Positions 7,696 to 16,712 are shown, counted from the stretch's first letter. The stretch is 64,000 nt of DNA from Limnohabitans sp. Rim28 (GCF_000293865.2 NZ_ALKN02000002.1:186001-250000), one strand, 5' to 3'. Notes: a model not told the origin generated them from the letters alone. Made by a program: numbers and translations.

Positions 7696-8156
7696 GCCTG
7701 CTGATACGAGAAGCCACCGAGGCCGATTTGCCCGCTGTGCTGGCCTTGTATGCCCAGCCTGCCATGGACAACGGCAAGGTGTTGACACTTGATGAGGCCA
7801 AATTGTTGCTAGCCCAGTTTCGTCAATACCCCAGCTACCGTTTGTGGGTGGCCTGTGAGCTTGCATCCGATTGTGCCAACGATGGCGCAGTGGTGGGTAC
7901 TTATGCCTTGCTCATCATGCACAACTTGGCCCACCAAGGTACGCCCTCGGCCATCGTCGAAGACGTGGTGGTCTGCACCGAGCAGCAAGGCCAGGGCATT
8001 GGCCGACACATGATGCAGCACGCGCAGCAGCAAGCCCAGGTGGCCGGTTGTTACAAGCTGGTGCTGTCGTCCAACCAAAAGCGCGCTCGCGCCCATGCCT
8101 TTTACGAGTCGCTGGGTTTTCAGCGGCATGGCTTCAGTTTTGTGATCAGGATTTGA
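7692..8156 (+). CDS. GNAT acetyltransferase within C-P lyase operon (PhnO-like role possible)
   Basis: This 154-residue protein has the GNAT acetyl-CoA-binding motif QQGQGIGRHMMQ and the C-terminal FYESLGF element. It is inserted between phnJ and phnK with ATGA overlap to phnJ and one base before phnK, so it is a translated part of the C-P lyase operon. In enteric bacteria PhnO acetylates aminoalkylphosphonates before lyase action, and the same job is likely here, but the sequence family alone cannot show the substrate. I leave the symbol empty because similarity to PhnO was not tested. Confidence 0.85.
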   Translation: MSLLIREATEADLPAVLALYAQPAMDNGKVLTLDEAKLLLAQFRQYPSYRLWVACELASDCANDGAVVGTYALLIMHNLAHQGTPSAIVEDVVVCTEQQGQGIGRHMMQHAQQQAQVAGCYKLVLSSNQKRARAHAFYESLGFQRHGFSFVIRI

Positions 8157-8157
8157 T

Positions 8158-8955
8158 ATGGATACCCTGGACGACACACTGACCCAATTGCCGCTTTTGC
8201 GCGTGCGCGGCGTGGGTAAAAGTTATGGCGATCGCATAGCCCTGCACAGCGCCAGCTTCGACTTGTGGCCTGGCGAGGTCATGGCCGTGGTCGGCGAATC
8301 AGGTTCGGGTAAAACCACCTTACTCAATGCGATTGCCGCACGCAGCCGCCCCGATACCGGGCAGGTTGAATTTTTAAGCCGTGACGGCCAATTACAAGAC
8401 ATTTACCGCATGACCGAAGCCCAACAACGCTTGCTGGCACGCACCGACTGGGGCTTTGTGCACCAAAACGCGGCCGATGGCTTGCGCATGGATGTATCGG
8501 CCGGGGCCAATGTCGGTGAGCGCCTGATGGGCCTGGGCGAGCGGCATTACGGCAAGCTACGCCATATCGCGCAAGAATGGTTGCAACGGGTAGAGATTGA
8601 CCCGGATCGTATCGATGATGTGCCGCGCACCTTTTCAGGCGGCATGCGCCAGCGCCTGCAAATTGCACGCAATCTGGTCACCCAACCTCGTTTGGTGTTC
8701 ATGGACGAACCCACATCCGGCTTGGATGTGTCGGTGCAAGCGCGGCTTTTGGATTTGCTGCGCCAACTCACACGCCAAATGCAATTGGCTGTGGTCATCG
8801 TCACGCACGACCTGGCCGTGGCCCGCTTGTTGGCACACCGCATGATGGTCATGCAAGGTGGCCAAGTGGTCGAAGCGGGGCTCACCGACCAGCTGTTGGA
8901 CGACCCGCAACACCCCTACACCCAGTTGTTGGTGTCGTCCGTCTTGCAACCTTGA
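8158..8955 (+). CDS. phnK: PhnK, ABC-type subunit of C-P lyase complex
   Basis: An ABC ATPase with Walker A GESGSGKTT, signature FSGGMRQRLQIARN and Walker B LVFMDEPTSGLD. No permease accompanies it. In E. coli PhnK binds the PhnGHIJ core near PhnJ and is thought to drive conformational change rather than transport. It begins one base after the GNAT stop and its end overlaps the leader of phnL. Confidence 0.94.
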   Translation: MDTLDDTLTQLPLLRVRGVGKSYGDRIALHSASFDLWPGEVMAVVGESGSGKTTLLNAIAARSRPDTGQVEFLSRDGQLQDIYRMTEAQQRLLARTDWGFVHQNAADGLRMDVSAGANVGERLMGLGERHYGKLRHIAQEWLQRVEIDPDRIDDVPRTFSGGMRQRLQIARNLVTQPRLVFMDEPTSGLDVSVQARLLDLLRQLTRQMQLAVVIVTHDLAVARLLAHRMMVMQGGQVVEAGLTDQLLDDPQHPYTQLLVSSVLQP

Positions 8956-8972
8956 ACTTGAGAGAGCTCTTT

Positions 8973-9677
8973 ATGCTGCAAATGAAACAGGTGTCCAAGC
9001 GCTTCACGCTGCACCACCAAAATGGCGCGAAACTGCAAGTGCTGAGTCAAGTGGACCTGTCGGTGGGCTCAGGCGAATGTGTGGTGCTCGACGGCCCCTC
9101 GGGTATGGGCAAGAGCACTTTGCTCAAACTCATCTATGCCAACTACCGCGCCACCAGTGGTCAAATTGAGGTGCGCCAAGCCAATGGCCGCGTGCTGGAC
9201 CTGACACAAGCTTCGCCCCGCGAGTTGGTGCGCATGCGCCGGGACACGGTGGGTTATGTCAGCCAGTTTTTGCGCGTGATCCCCCGGGTTTCGGCACTCG
9301 ACGTGGTGGCAGAGCCCTTGATCGAAGACGCGACTGACCAGCCCGAGGCGATCGAATCCGCGAGAGAACAAGCCCGTGTATGGATGACCCGCCTGCGCAT
9401 TCCCGAGCGCTTGTGGCACCTGCCGCCCGCCACCTTTTCTGGCGGTGAACAACAACGCATCAATATCGCCCGCAACATGATCAAGCCACGCCCCATTCTT
9501 TTATTGGACGAACCCACCGCTTCGCTCGATGCGGCCAACACCCAGACCGTGGTGGACTTGATCCGCGAGGCGGTCGGTCGCGGTGCTGCACTGGTGGGCA
9601 TCTTTCATGACGCGCATGTGGGGGCCGCAGTGGCCACACGCCGTGTCGACATGGCCCAGTTCAGGAGCGCCACATGA
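8973..9677 (+). CDS. phnL: PhnL, ABC-type C-P lyase subunit
   Basis: The second non-transport ABC ATPase of the C-P lyase pathway, with Walker A GPSGMGKST, signature FSGGEQQRINIARN and Walker B ILLLDEPTASLD. PhnL is needed together with PhnGHI for formation of the triphosphoribosyl phosphonate and associates with PhnK. The ATG at 8973 follows GAGAGAG at good spacing and is preferred to an in-frame TTG at 8952. Overlaps phnM by ATGA. Confidence 0.94.
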   Translation: MLQMKQVSKRFTLHHQNGAKLQVLSQVDLSVGSGECVVLDGPSGMGKSTLLKLIYANYRATSGQIEVRQANGRVLDLTQASPRELVRMRRDTVGYVSQFLRVIPRVSALDVVAEPLIEDATDQPEAIESAREQARVWMTRLRIPERLWHLPPATFSGGEQQRINIARNMIKPRPILLLDEPTASLDAANTQTVVDLIREAVGRGAALVGIFHDAHVGAAVATRRVDMAQFRSAT

Positions 9678-10828
9678 GCGACGTCGTGTTCAAAAACGCG
9701 CGTCTGGTGTTGCCCACCGAAGAGGTGCTGGGCAGCGTCGCGGTCAAAGAAGGGCGCATCCAATCGGTGGACCAGGGTGCTGCGCTGGACGCGCAAGGCT
9801 GGGACTTGGAGGGCGACTACCTCATGCCCGGCTTTGTCGAGATGCACACCGACAACTTCGAGCGTCACCTGATGCCTCGGCCCAAAGTGCAGTGGGCCGA
9901 GATGCCCGCTTTGATCGCACACGACGCCGAAGTGGCGGCCGCTGGCATCACCACCGTGTTCGATGCACTGGGCGTGGGCGATGCCGACCCCGAAAGCCTG
10001 CGCGGCAGCACTTGGGACACGGTGATCAAGACGATCGAGCTGTGCACACAGCAAAACCTGCTGCGGGCTGACCACCATTTGCATGTGCGCTGCGAGCTGC
10101 CTGCGCCCAATACGATTGATTTGTTCAAGCCCTTTCACGGCCAGCCGCGCCTATCGCTGATCTCGTTGATGGACCACACACCAGGTCAGCGCCAGTGGGA
10201 AAACATCGACGTGGCGCGGGTTTACTACACCGGCAAAAAAGGTTGGTCTAATGAAAAATTTGAACGCCAGGTGAGTTTGTCGGCCGAATTGCAAGACCGT
10301 TATGCCGAGCCACACCGCGCTTTTTTTGTGGACTACTGCCGCAGCCACGGCATCGCTTTGGCCAGCCACGACGACACAACCGCGGCTCATGTTGAACAAG
10401 CCCACGCAGAAGGCGCGAGCATGTCGGAGTTCCCGACCACTTTATTAGCTGCACGTGCCGCGCACACGCATGGTTTGCTCAATGTGATGGGCGGTCCCAA
10501 CGTGGTTCGGGGTGGCTCGCATTCGGGCAACGTGGCGGCGTCCGAGTTGGCCAGTCATGGCTTGCTCGACATTTTGTCGTCCGATTACGTGCCGGGCAGC
10601 ATGCTCAGTGCGGTGATGCGGTTGGTGGACGAGGGCATCTTGAGCTTGCCCCAAGCCGTGGCCACCGTCACACACAACCCCGCGCAAGCCACGGGCCTGA
10701 AAGACCGGGGCCAAATCGCTCCAAGTTTGCGAGCTGATTTGATCCAGGTGCGCGTAGTAGAGATGGCCCATGGCCAACGCCATGGGGTGGTGCGAGCGGT
10801 GTGGCGAGAGGGCGTGCGGGTTCTTTAA
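9674..10828 (+). CDS. phnM: PhnM, 5-triphosphoribosyl-phosphonate diphosphohydrolase
   Basis: An amidohydrolase-superfamily enzyme with the metal-binding motif YLMPGFVEMHTDNFERH typical of PhnM (H-x-D-N version), a later ASHDDTT and LSSDYVPGSML. PhnM removes pyrophosphate from the triphosphoribosyl phosphonate to give the substrate of PhnJ. Last gene of the phnG-M operon; no clear terminator follows, and a PhoB-box array for the next operon begins 29 bases after the stop. Confidence 0.94.
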   Translation: MSDVVFKNARLVLPTEEVLGSVAVKEGRIQSVDQGAALDAQGWDLEGDYLMPGFVEMHTDNFERHLMPRPKVQWAEMPALIAHDAEVAAAGITTVFDALGVGDADPESLRGSTWDTVIKTIELCTQQNLLRADHHLHVRCELPAPNTIDLFKPFHGQPRLSLISLMDHTPGQRQWENIDVARVYYTGKKGWSNEKFERQVSLSAELQDRYAEPHRAFFVDYCRSHGIALASHDDTTAAHVEQAHAEGASMSEFPTTLLAARAAHTHGLLNVMGGPNVVRGGSHSGNVAASELASHGLLDILSSDYVPGSMLSAVMRLVDEGILSLPQAVATVTHNPAQATGLKDRGQIAPSLRADLIQVRVVEMAHGQRHGVVRAVWREGVRVL

Positions 10829-10856
10829 TGGCCTTGGGCTTTGAAGGCGACATGAC

Positions 10857-10896
10857 TTGTCACGGTTATTTCATGCATCGTTCATAAACTGTCATT
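10857..10896 (+). promoter_or_regulatory. Candidate PhoB-box array before TRAP operon
   Basis: Four repeat units, GTCAC (10859), TTCAT (10870), TTCAT (10881) and GTCAT (10891), are spaced 11, 11 and 10 bases. This is the periodicity of tandem PhoB half sites. It ends 20 bases before the ATG of the TatT-like gene. PhoB control of the TRAP operon is inferred. Confidence 0.65.
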
Positions 10897-10915
10897 TTTC
10901 TTGAACGCCTTGCCC

Positions 10916-11809
10916 ATGCACAACGATTTTCTACGCCCAAGCTTGTCACTGCTTGTATTGGTCTTGGCTTTTGGCTTGAGCGCTTGTATGCCGCGCCAGT
11001 TGCTGGTGAATGGCGCGGCCGATGCTTTGACGGTGCAAGGCCAAGCCGAAGAAGAGGACATCGGTTTGGCGCGTGAGGCCAGCGCTTTTTATCTGAAGTT
11101 GTCTGAGTCTTTGTTGCGTCAGACACCAGGGCACTTGGCTTTGGCTGAATCCGTGGCCTCCGGATTCACTCAGTACGCCTATGCGTTTGTGGCCACGGAT
11201 GCCGAACGCATGATGAATACAGATGCCAAGGCCGCACACCAACTCAATGAACGCGCCAGGCGGCTTTACCTGCGGGCCCATCGGCATGCCATGTCCGCGT
11301 TGGCGCGATCCAACCCAGGCTTGATGGCGTCTTTGGCCAAGCCCTCGGCCACGCAACACGTTCTCCTTCAGCCTGACCAATTGGGCGTGGCTTTTTGGGC
11401 TGCAGCGTCTTGGGGTGCATACATTGCCTTGTCCAAAGATGACCCTGACGCCGTGGCCGACTTGCCCTTGGCGGTTCGGCTGGCTGAAAGCGTTTGGCGC
11501 ACTTCACCAAGCTTTGGTCAAGGCGCAGCCGCCAGCCTCATGGGCAACTTTGAAGCCGCCCGGCCCGGAGGCTCCATGACCAAGGCTGCGGCTTACTTCG
11601 ATGAGGCCATTCAGGCAGGGGGCGGAAAAAACCCAGGCCCTTTGGTGGCCAAAGCCGAAGCGATTGCTCAGCCCACGGGTGATCGCACAGCTTTCGAAGC
11701 GCTGCTGCAAAAAGCTTTGTCTGTGAGCGCCAAACGGTACGACTTGACCAGCCAGATCATGCGTCAACGTGCGCAGTGGCTGCTGGACAGTGTGGATGAT
11801 CTTTTTTGA
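10916..11809 (+). CDS. TatT-family TRAP-associated lipoprotein
   Basis: The ATG start gives a lipoprotein signal ending LSAC with Cys24 as lipid anchor. The mature part is helical and rich in Ala/Leu, with QYAYAFVATDAERM and RARRLYLRAHRHAM, as in the TatT (T-component) proteins that form TPR-like pore-bearing assemblies and accompany some periplasmic-binding TRAP transporters. It is expected to be on the periplasmic side and to cooperate with the DctP protein encoded right after it (stop and next ATG abut). The codons upstream (TTG 10901) are less likely as a start because the ATG gives the better signal peptide. Confidence 0.82.
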   Translation: MHNDFLRPSLSLLVLVLAFGLSACMPRQLLVNGAADALTVQGQAEEEDIGLAREASAFYLKLSESLLRQTPGHLALAESVASGFTQYAYAFVATDAERMMNTDAKAAHQLNERARRLYLRAHRHAMSALARSNPGLMASLAKPSATQHVLLQPDQLGVAFWAAASWGAYIALSKDDPDAVADLPLAVRLAESVWRTSPSFGQGAAASLMGNFEAARPGGSMTKAAAYFDEAIQAGGGKNPGPLVAKAEAIAQPTGDRTAFEALLQKALSVSAKRYDLTSQIMRQRAQWLLDSVDDLF

Positions 11810-12856
11810 ATGGATGGACCGATGCGTTGGATGCAACCCCCCTTCTGGAAAAAATGTACCAGCGTCGCTTTGCTGGGCTTGCTGATGCTGAGCACCTCTT
11901 GGACCCAAGCAAATGAAAAGTCATTGCGCATTGGTTCTTTGGTGCCGAAAAATTCCTTGTACCACCGACAGTTGCTCGACATTGCGGACAGCTGGCGCAC
12001 AGCGCAAGGTGCGGGTGCTAAATATTTGGTCTATCCCGATGGCAGCCAAGGCGGCGAGGCAGAGATGGCTCGCCGCATGCGCATTGGGCAGCTGCAGGGG
12101 GCCTTGTTATCGGTGGTGGGCTTGCGCGAAATCGAACCCTCAATCGCCGCCTTGCAGTCCATGCCCCTGCTTTTTCGCAGCTGGGAAGAAGTCGATTACG
12201 TGCGCGAAAAAATGCGCCCGGCCATGGAAAAAAAGTTCCTAGAAAAAGGCTTTGTGGTTTTGGCTTGGGGCGATGCGGGTTGGGTACGGTTTTTTTCCAA
12301 AGAAGCAGCCATCAGGCCCGATGACTACAAACGCATGAAGTTTTTTGCATGGGGCTCCGAGCCGGACCAGCAATCCATCATGAAAAGCCTAGGCTACACA
12401 CCCGTGCCTTTGGAGACGACCGACATCTTGCCCGCGATTCAGACTGGCATGATCAATGTGGTGCCTTCCACACCTTACTTTGCATTGGCCAGCCAGGTTT
12501 ACAACTCCGCACCGCACATGCTAGAGATCAACTGGGCGCCGATTGTGGGCGCCTTGGTGGTGACAAGAAAAGCTTGGGACAACATGTCGCCATCTGTTCA
12601 ACAGGCCGTTCGGGCTGCCAGTGACAAAGCCGGTGCGCAAATTCGCACCAAGGCTCGACAAGAGGTGGAAGAAGCGGTCGATGCCATGAAAAAACGCGGG
12701 CTCACGGTCCACAAACCCAACACCGAGCAAATGAAAGAGTGGAACGACTTGGCCGAGAAGCTTTACCCGCGCATCCGCGGCACGATGGTGCCCGCTGAAA
12801 CCTTTGACGAGGTGATGGGTCACGTTAAAACCTTTCGCGCTGGCAAACCCAAGTGA
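11810..12856 (+). CDS. TRAP transporter DctP-type solute-binding protein
   Basis: A signal peptide (WKKCTSVALLGLLMLS, cleaved near WTQANE) precedes a DctP-family binding domain with IGSLVPKNSLYH, VYPDGSQGGEAEMARRM and the central RMKFFAWGSEPDQQ segment. The usual conserved carboxylate-binding Arg position in this family (LKG-x-R-x-R region) reads YKRMKFFAWGS here, so the salt-bridge Arg of typical carboxylate-binding TRAP proteins appears absent. That, with the phosphonate/PhoB context, suggests an unusual ligand. Possible starts are ATG 11810 and ATG 11822. Confidence 0.85.
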   Translation: MDGPMRWMQPPFWKKCTSVALLGLLMLSTSWTQANEKSLRIGSLVPKNSLYHRQLLDIADSWRTAQGAGAKYLVYPDGSQGGEAEMARRMRIGQLQGALLSVVGLREIEPSIAALQSMPLLFRSWEEVDYVREKMRPAMEKKFLEKGFVVLAWGDAGWVRFFSKEAAIRPDDYKRMKFFAWGSEPDQQSIMKSLGYTPVPLETTDILPAIQTGMINVVPSTPYFALASQVYNSAPHMLEINWAPIVGALVVTRKAWDNMSPSVQQAVRAASDKAGAQIRTKARQEVEEAVDAMKKRGLTVHKPNTEQMKEWNDLAEKLYPRIRGTMVPAETFDEVMGHVKTFRAGKPK

Positions 12857-14694
12857 AACGCTGGTTGGACGCCCTGAAGCGCACCCCAGGGTGGGTGCGA
12901 TTGGATGAGACCATCGCCTCGGCAGCTTTGTCGCTGATGGTGTTGATTCCGGTCCTTGAAATTTTGATGCGGCCCTGGATGGGCAGTGGCATTGAAAACG
13001 CACCTGTGCTGGTGCAGCACTTGGGGCTGGTGTTGACCATGTGGGGTGCTTTGGCAGCGGAGCGTTACGGCCACTTAACGACCTTAGGCGGCAGCGGTTT
13101 AACAGACACAAACGCCCCCAAACCCTTGGCCTATGCCATGGGCAACGGCTTGGCGGCGCTGGTCTGCGGCATGTTGGCCATGAGCAGTTGGCTTTTGGTG
13201 GCCAGCGAGCGTGAGGTGTCACAGGTTTTGGCCTACGGCATACCGACTTGGTGGGTACAGGCGAGCATGCCTTTAGGCTTTGCGCTGTTGGGGTTCAAAT
13301 TAGGCGCACGATGTTCTGGCAGCACGTCTCTTCGCGGTTTATTGGGTGTGCTTTTGCCTTTGTGCGGTGCGGCTTTGGTGGCGCAGTTCGACGGCACAGG
13401 CGTGCCTTTATGGCCCTGTGTCTTGCTGTTGGTGATGGCCCTTCTGGCCGGCGCCCCCATTTTTGCGGTCTTGGGCGGCTTGGCTTTGGCCTTGTTTTGG
13501 CAAGACGGCACCCCCTTGGCGACCGTGGCTTTGTCGCATTACCAAATCACCGTGAACCCGTCCTTACCTGCATTACCTTTGTTCACATTGGCGGGTCTGG
13601 TGTTTGCGCGAACGGGGGCCGCGAAGCGCTTAGGGAACTTGTTTGTGGCTCTCATGGGCCAAGGCACCACGGGCACCGTGGTCGCCACAGCGCTGCTGTG
13701 CTCTTGTTTTACGGCCTTCACGGGGGGCAGCGGTGTGACCATCTTGGCCTTGGGGGGCTTGTTGCTGCCTTTGCTGCGCAACGCCGGATACCCTGAGGGA
13801 CGCGGCATCAGCTTGGTCACGAGCGCCAGTGCTTTGGGGGTGTTACTGGCGCCGTCGGTGCCGCTCATAATGTACGCCATCATCGCCCGTGTACCCATCC
13901 ACACCATGTTCTTGGCAGGCTTGGTGCCTGCACTGGTCATGGTGATGTTTTTGTTGGTATTTGGTGGCTACCTGCGCCGCACACCTGCGAACAACGCTGC
14001 GGTCTATTCGGTCCAGCCAGCGGCAAAGCCAGCACTGTTTTGGCCTGCCGTCTGGGCAGCCAAATGGGAAATTTTGGCGCCTGTGGTGGCCATTGGTACT
14101 TTGGTCAGCGGCTTGGCAACACCGACCGAAAGTGCTGCCGTGACCGCGTTGTATGCCATCTTGACCCAAGCCTGGGCGCACCGAGAGTTGGGCTGGCGCT
14201 TGTTGGGCAAATGCCTGAGTGAGTCGACCCAAATCATTGGCGGCGTCTTGTTGATTTTGGGGATGGCCTTGGCCCTGACGAATTTCCTGATCGACGCCGG
14301 GATACCGGATGCGGCCATTGAAGCGGTGCAAACGGCCATTCCCAACAAGTACGTGTTCTTGTTGGCGCTGACGGTCTTTTTGTTGCTGGCCGGAGCGCTT
14401 ATGGAAATCTATGCCGCCATTGTGGTGCTGGTGCCTTTGCTCTTGCCTGTAGCCATGAGTTACGGCATCGACCCGGTGCATTTCGGCATTGTGTTCTTGG
14501 CAGCCCTCGAGATGGGTTTTCTGTGTCCGCCCGCGGGCATGAACATTTACTTCTCGTCAGCCATGTTTGGCAAACCCGTTCGCGAGGTGGCAGTGGCGGT
14601 GCTACCTGCTTTGTTGGCCATTTTCTTGGGCACGTTGGCCATCGCGTCTGTGCCATGGTTGGCCACTGGCTTGCCAGACCTATTGAAGGCATGA
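12853..14694 (+). CDS. Fused TRAP transporter DctQ-DctM permease
   Basis: The 613-residue membrane protein joins a small four-helix DctQ part (about residues 1-170, including LIPVLEILMRPWMG and AALAAERYGHL-type segments) to a large DctM part (from about 190) with FTAFTGGSGVTILALGG, LLAPSVPLIMYAI and PTESAAVTALYAI, hallmark DctM loops. TRAP permeases use a sodium gradient with an extracytoplasmic binding protein. The start is GTG at 12853 overlapping the DctP stop (GTGA), so the three-gene unit TatT-DctP-DctQM is translationally coupled. Substrate unknown. Confidence 0.9.
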   Translation: MKRWLDALKRTPGWVRLDETIASAALSLMVLIPVLEILMRPWMGSGIENAPVLVQHLGLVLTMWGALAAERYGHLTTLGGSGLTDTNAPKPLAYAMGNGLAALVCGMLAMSSWLLVASEREVSQVLAYGIPTWWVQASMPLGFALLGFKLGARCSGSTSLRGLLGVLLPLCGAALVAQFDGTGVPLWPCVLLLVMALLAGAPIFAVLGGLALALFWQDGTPLATVALSHYQITVNPSLPALPLFTLAGLVFARTGAAKRLGNLFVALMGQGTTGTVVATALLCSCFTAFTGGSGVTILALGGLLLPLLRNAGYPEGRGISLVTSASALGVLLAPSVPLIMYAIIARVPIHTMFLAGLVPALVMVMFLLVFGGYLRRTPANNAAVYSVQPAAKPALFWPAVWAAKWEILAPVVAIGTLVSGLATPTESAAVTALYAILTQAWAHRELGWRLLGKCLSESTQIIGGVLLILGMALALTNFLIDAGIPDAAIEAVQTAIPNKYVFLLALTVFLLLAGALMEIYAAIVVLVPLLLPVAMSYGIDPVHFGIVFLAALEMGFLCPPAGMNIYFSSAMFGKPVREVAVAVLPALLAIFLGTLAIASVPWLATGLPDLLKA

Positions 14695-14712
14695 CATTCA
14701 ATCTTCCCAAAG

Positions 14713-14734
14713 GTGTCAAAGGCCTGTCACAAAG
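14713..14734 (+). promoter_or_regulatory. Candidate PhoB box before phnC
   Basis: Two 11-bp units, GTGTCAAAGGC and CTGTCACAAAG, are adjacent to one another some 45 bases before the phnC ATG. Layout and bases fit the PhoB box. Confidence 0.65.
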
Positions 14735-14746
14735 TCTATACAGACT
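14733..14746. promoter_or_regulatory. Candidate PhnF operator in phnC promoter
   Basis: The perfect inverted repeat AGTCT-ATAC-AGACT lies at about 14733-14746. Its core GTCTATAC matches GT-N-TA-N-AC of HutC-type regulators and resembles the palindrome before phnG. It directly follows the PhoB box, so phnCDE may be under both PhoB and PhnF. Confidence 0.5.
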
Positions 14747-14776
14747 CTCGGCCAATAGATATACGTCGGAGTTCAA

Positions 14777-15631
14777 ATGGCCTTGCGAATTCAAAACCTC
14801 AACAAGCATTTTGCCAACGGCAAACATGCATTGCGCGACATCGATCTGAACATTGCCGACGGCGAAATGGTCGCTCTGATCGGTGCGTCGGGTTCGGGTA
14901 AATCCACCTTGCTGCGCATGGTGGCGGGTTTGTTAGTGGCCGATGCCGGGCCTGGCTCACTCATTGAAGTGAATGGCCAATGCGTTCAACGAGAAGGTCG
15001 CATCGTCAGCGACATCCGCAGCATTCGATCGCAAGTGGGTTTTGTATTCCAGCAGTTCAACTTGGTGGACCGTTTACCCGTTTTGACCAACGTGCTGGTT
15101 GGGCGCTTGCACACCATGCCTTGGTTGCGCGGTGTGATGGGCTGGTTCAATGCGCAAGAGCGTTCAGCCGCCTTGGCCGCTTTGGAGCGTGTCGGCATCT
15201 TGGACTGCCACAAACAGCGTGCATCGACTTTGTCCGGGGGACAGCAACAACGTGCAGCCATTGCCCGCACCTTGGTTCAGGGGGCCAAGTTGGTCTTGGC
15301 CGACGAGCCTATTGCCTCATTGGACCCAGATTCCTCACGCAAGGTGATGGAGATTTTGTCCACCATCCAACGTGAAGACGGCCGCACCGTGATCGTGTCT
15401 TTGCATCAAGTGGACATGGCCATTCGCTATTGCCCCCGAGTGATCGCGCTGAACCAAGGCCAAGTGATTTACGACGGCCCTGCTGCGGCCCTCACACCAG
15501 CTTTGCTGCGTGACCTGTATGGCATGCAAGCCGACGAGTTTTTGAGTGGCAGCGAGTTGTTGCAGTCTGCGCAGGCTCAAATACCCTCCCCTGTTTTGGC
15601 ATGGTCCAACAATTTGGCACAAGCCGCCTGA
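14777..15631 (+). CDS. phnC: PhnC, phosphonate ABC transporter ATPase
   Basis: ATP-binding protein with Walker [10 protein letters not shown], signature [14 protein letters not shown] and Walker [13 protein letters not shown]. The interior [21 protein letters not shown] is the typical PhnC Q-loop region. It energises import of phosphonates with PhnD and PhnE. The C terminus is somewhat longer than in enteric PhnC. The ATG follows CGGAG. A PhoB box and a PhnF-like palindrome lie directly upstream. Confidence 0.93.
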   Translation: MALRIQNLNKHFANGKHALRDIDLNIADGEMVALIGASGSGKSTLLRMVAGLLVADAGPGSLIEVNGQCVQREGRIVSDIRSIRSQVGFVFQQFNLVDRLPVLTNVLVGRLHTMPWLRGVMGWFNAQERSAALAALERVGILDCHKQRASTLSGGQQQRAAIARTLVQGAKLVLADEPIASLDPDSSRKVMEILSTIQREDGRTVIVSLHQVDMAIRYCPRVIALNQGQVIYDGPAAALTPALLRDLYGMQADEFLSGSELLQSAQAQIPSPVLAWSNNLAQAA

Positions 15632-15664
15632 TTTTTTCTTTTTACAACCCATTGGAGCTTTCTC

Positions 15665-16609
15665 ATGTTCAAGAAAACCCTCGCTGCTTTGGCCATTGGC
15701 CTCAGCTTCACCGCCGCCATGGCCCAAGAGATCAATTTCGGCATCATTTCCACAGAAGCCACACAAAACTTGAAAGCCGACTGGCAGCCCCTACTCGACG
15801 ACATGGAAAAGCAAACCGGCCTGAAGGTCAAGGCCTTCTTTGCCCCGGATTACGCCGGCATCATCGAAGGCATGCGCTTCAACAAAGTGCAAATGGCCTG
15901 GATGGGCAACAAATCGGCCATGGAAGCGGTGGACCGCTCCAACGCTGAAGTGTTCGCCCAAATGGTCAACGCAGATGGCACACAAGGCTATTACTCGCAC
16001 CTGATCGTGCACAAAGACAGCCCACTGAACAACCTAAACGACATGTTCAGAAACGCCAAAAACCTGAGTTTTGGAAATGGCGATCCCAACTCTACATCTG
16101 GTTTTTTAGTGCCTGGCTTCTATGTTTTTGCCCAGAACAAAGTAGATGTTCGCACGGCTTTCAAGGTTTCTCGCAGTGCCAACCATGAAGCTAATGCCTT
16201 GGCTGTTGCGAATAAGCAAGTAGATGTCGCAACAAACAACAGCGAGAACTTAGAGAAGTTCAAAGATCGTCAAGCTGCCAAATTCAATGACCTCAAAATC
16301 ATTTGGACTTCACCCTTGATTCCGTTGGATCCCATGGTCATGAGCAAAAATTTGCCAGAAGCAACCAAATCCAAAATCAAAACCTTTTTTTATAACTACG
16401 CCAAAACCGATGCCCGTGAGAAAGAGATCGTGATGAAGATCTCCAAGTTGTCGGGCTTCAAGGCATCGACCAACGAGCAACTCAAGCCGATTCGTCAGTT
16501 GGATCTTTTTGCACAGCGCAACAAAATTGATGGTGACACCACCATGTCTGCCGCTGAAAAGCAAACCAAATTGTCAGACATTGACCAAAAATTGGCCGCA
16601 CTGAAGTAA
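15665..16609 (+). CDS. phnD: PhnD, phosphonate-binding periplasmic protein
   Basis: A Sec signal peptide (MFKKTLAALAIGLSFTAAMA) leads to a PhnD-type domain: FGIISTEATQNLKADW, FFAPDYAGIIEGMRF, AWMGNKSAMEAVDR and the internal FGNGDPNSTSGFLVPGFY. It delivers phosphonates to PhnCE. The region from about 16020 to 16400 is visibly more AT-rich than the phnG-M genes. A hairpin follows the stop before phnE. Confidence 0.93.
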   Translation: MFKKTLAALAIGLSFTAAMAQEINFGIISTEATQNLKADWQPLLDDMEKQTGLKVKAFFAPDYAGIIEGMRFNKVQMAWMGNKSAMEAVDRSNAEVFAQMVNADGTQGYYSHLIVHKDSPLNNLNDMFRNAKNLSFGNGDPNSTSGFLVPGFYVFAQNKVDVRTAFKVSRSANHEANALAVANKQVDVATNNSENLEKFKDRQAAKFNDLKIIWTSPLIPLDPMVMSKNLPEATKSKIKTFFYNYAKTDAREKEIVMKISKLSGFKASTNEQLKPIRQLDLFAQRNKIDGDTTMSAAEKQTKLSDIDQKLAALK

Positions 16610-16631
16610 TTTGGATGCGTCTGGCTGCGGG

Positions 16632-16661
16632 CTCCTCAGTGCATGTGTGTGTGTTGAGGAG
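16632..16661 (+). terminator. Hairpin between phnD and phnE (attenuator-like)
   Basis: CTCCTCA at 16632-16638 pairs with TGAGGAG at 16655-16661 around a TG-rich loop. There is no U tract, so it is more likely an mRNA-stabilising or attenuating element that favours phnD over phnE expression. Confidence 0.4.
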
Positions 16662-16712
16662 TCGCATTGATTGGGGCTGCTGGTTTGGCCCACTTGTTTT
16701 GAATTGAGCCCT

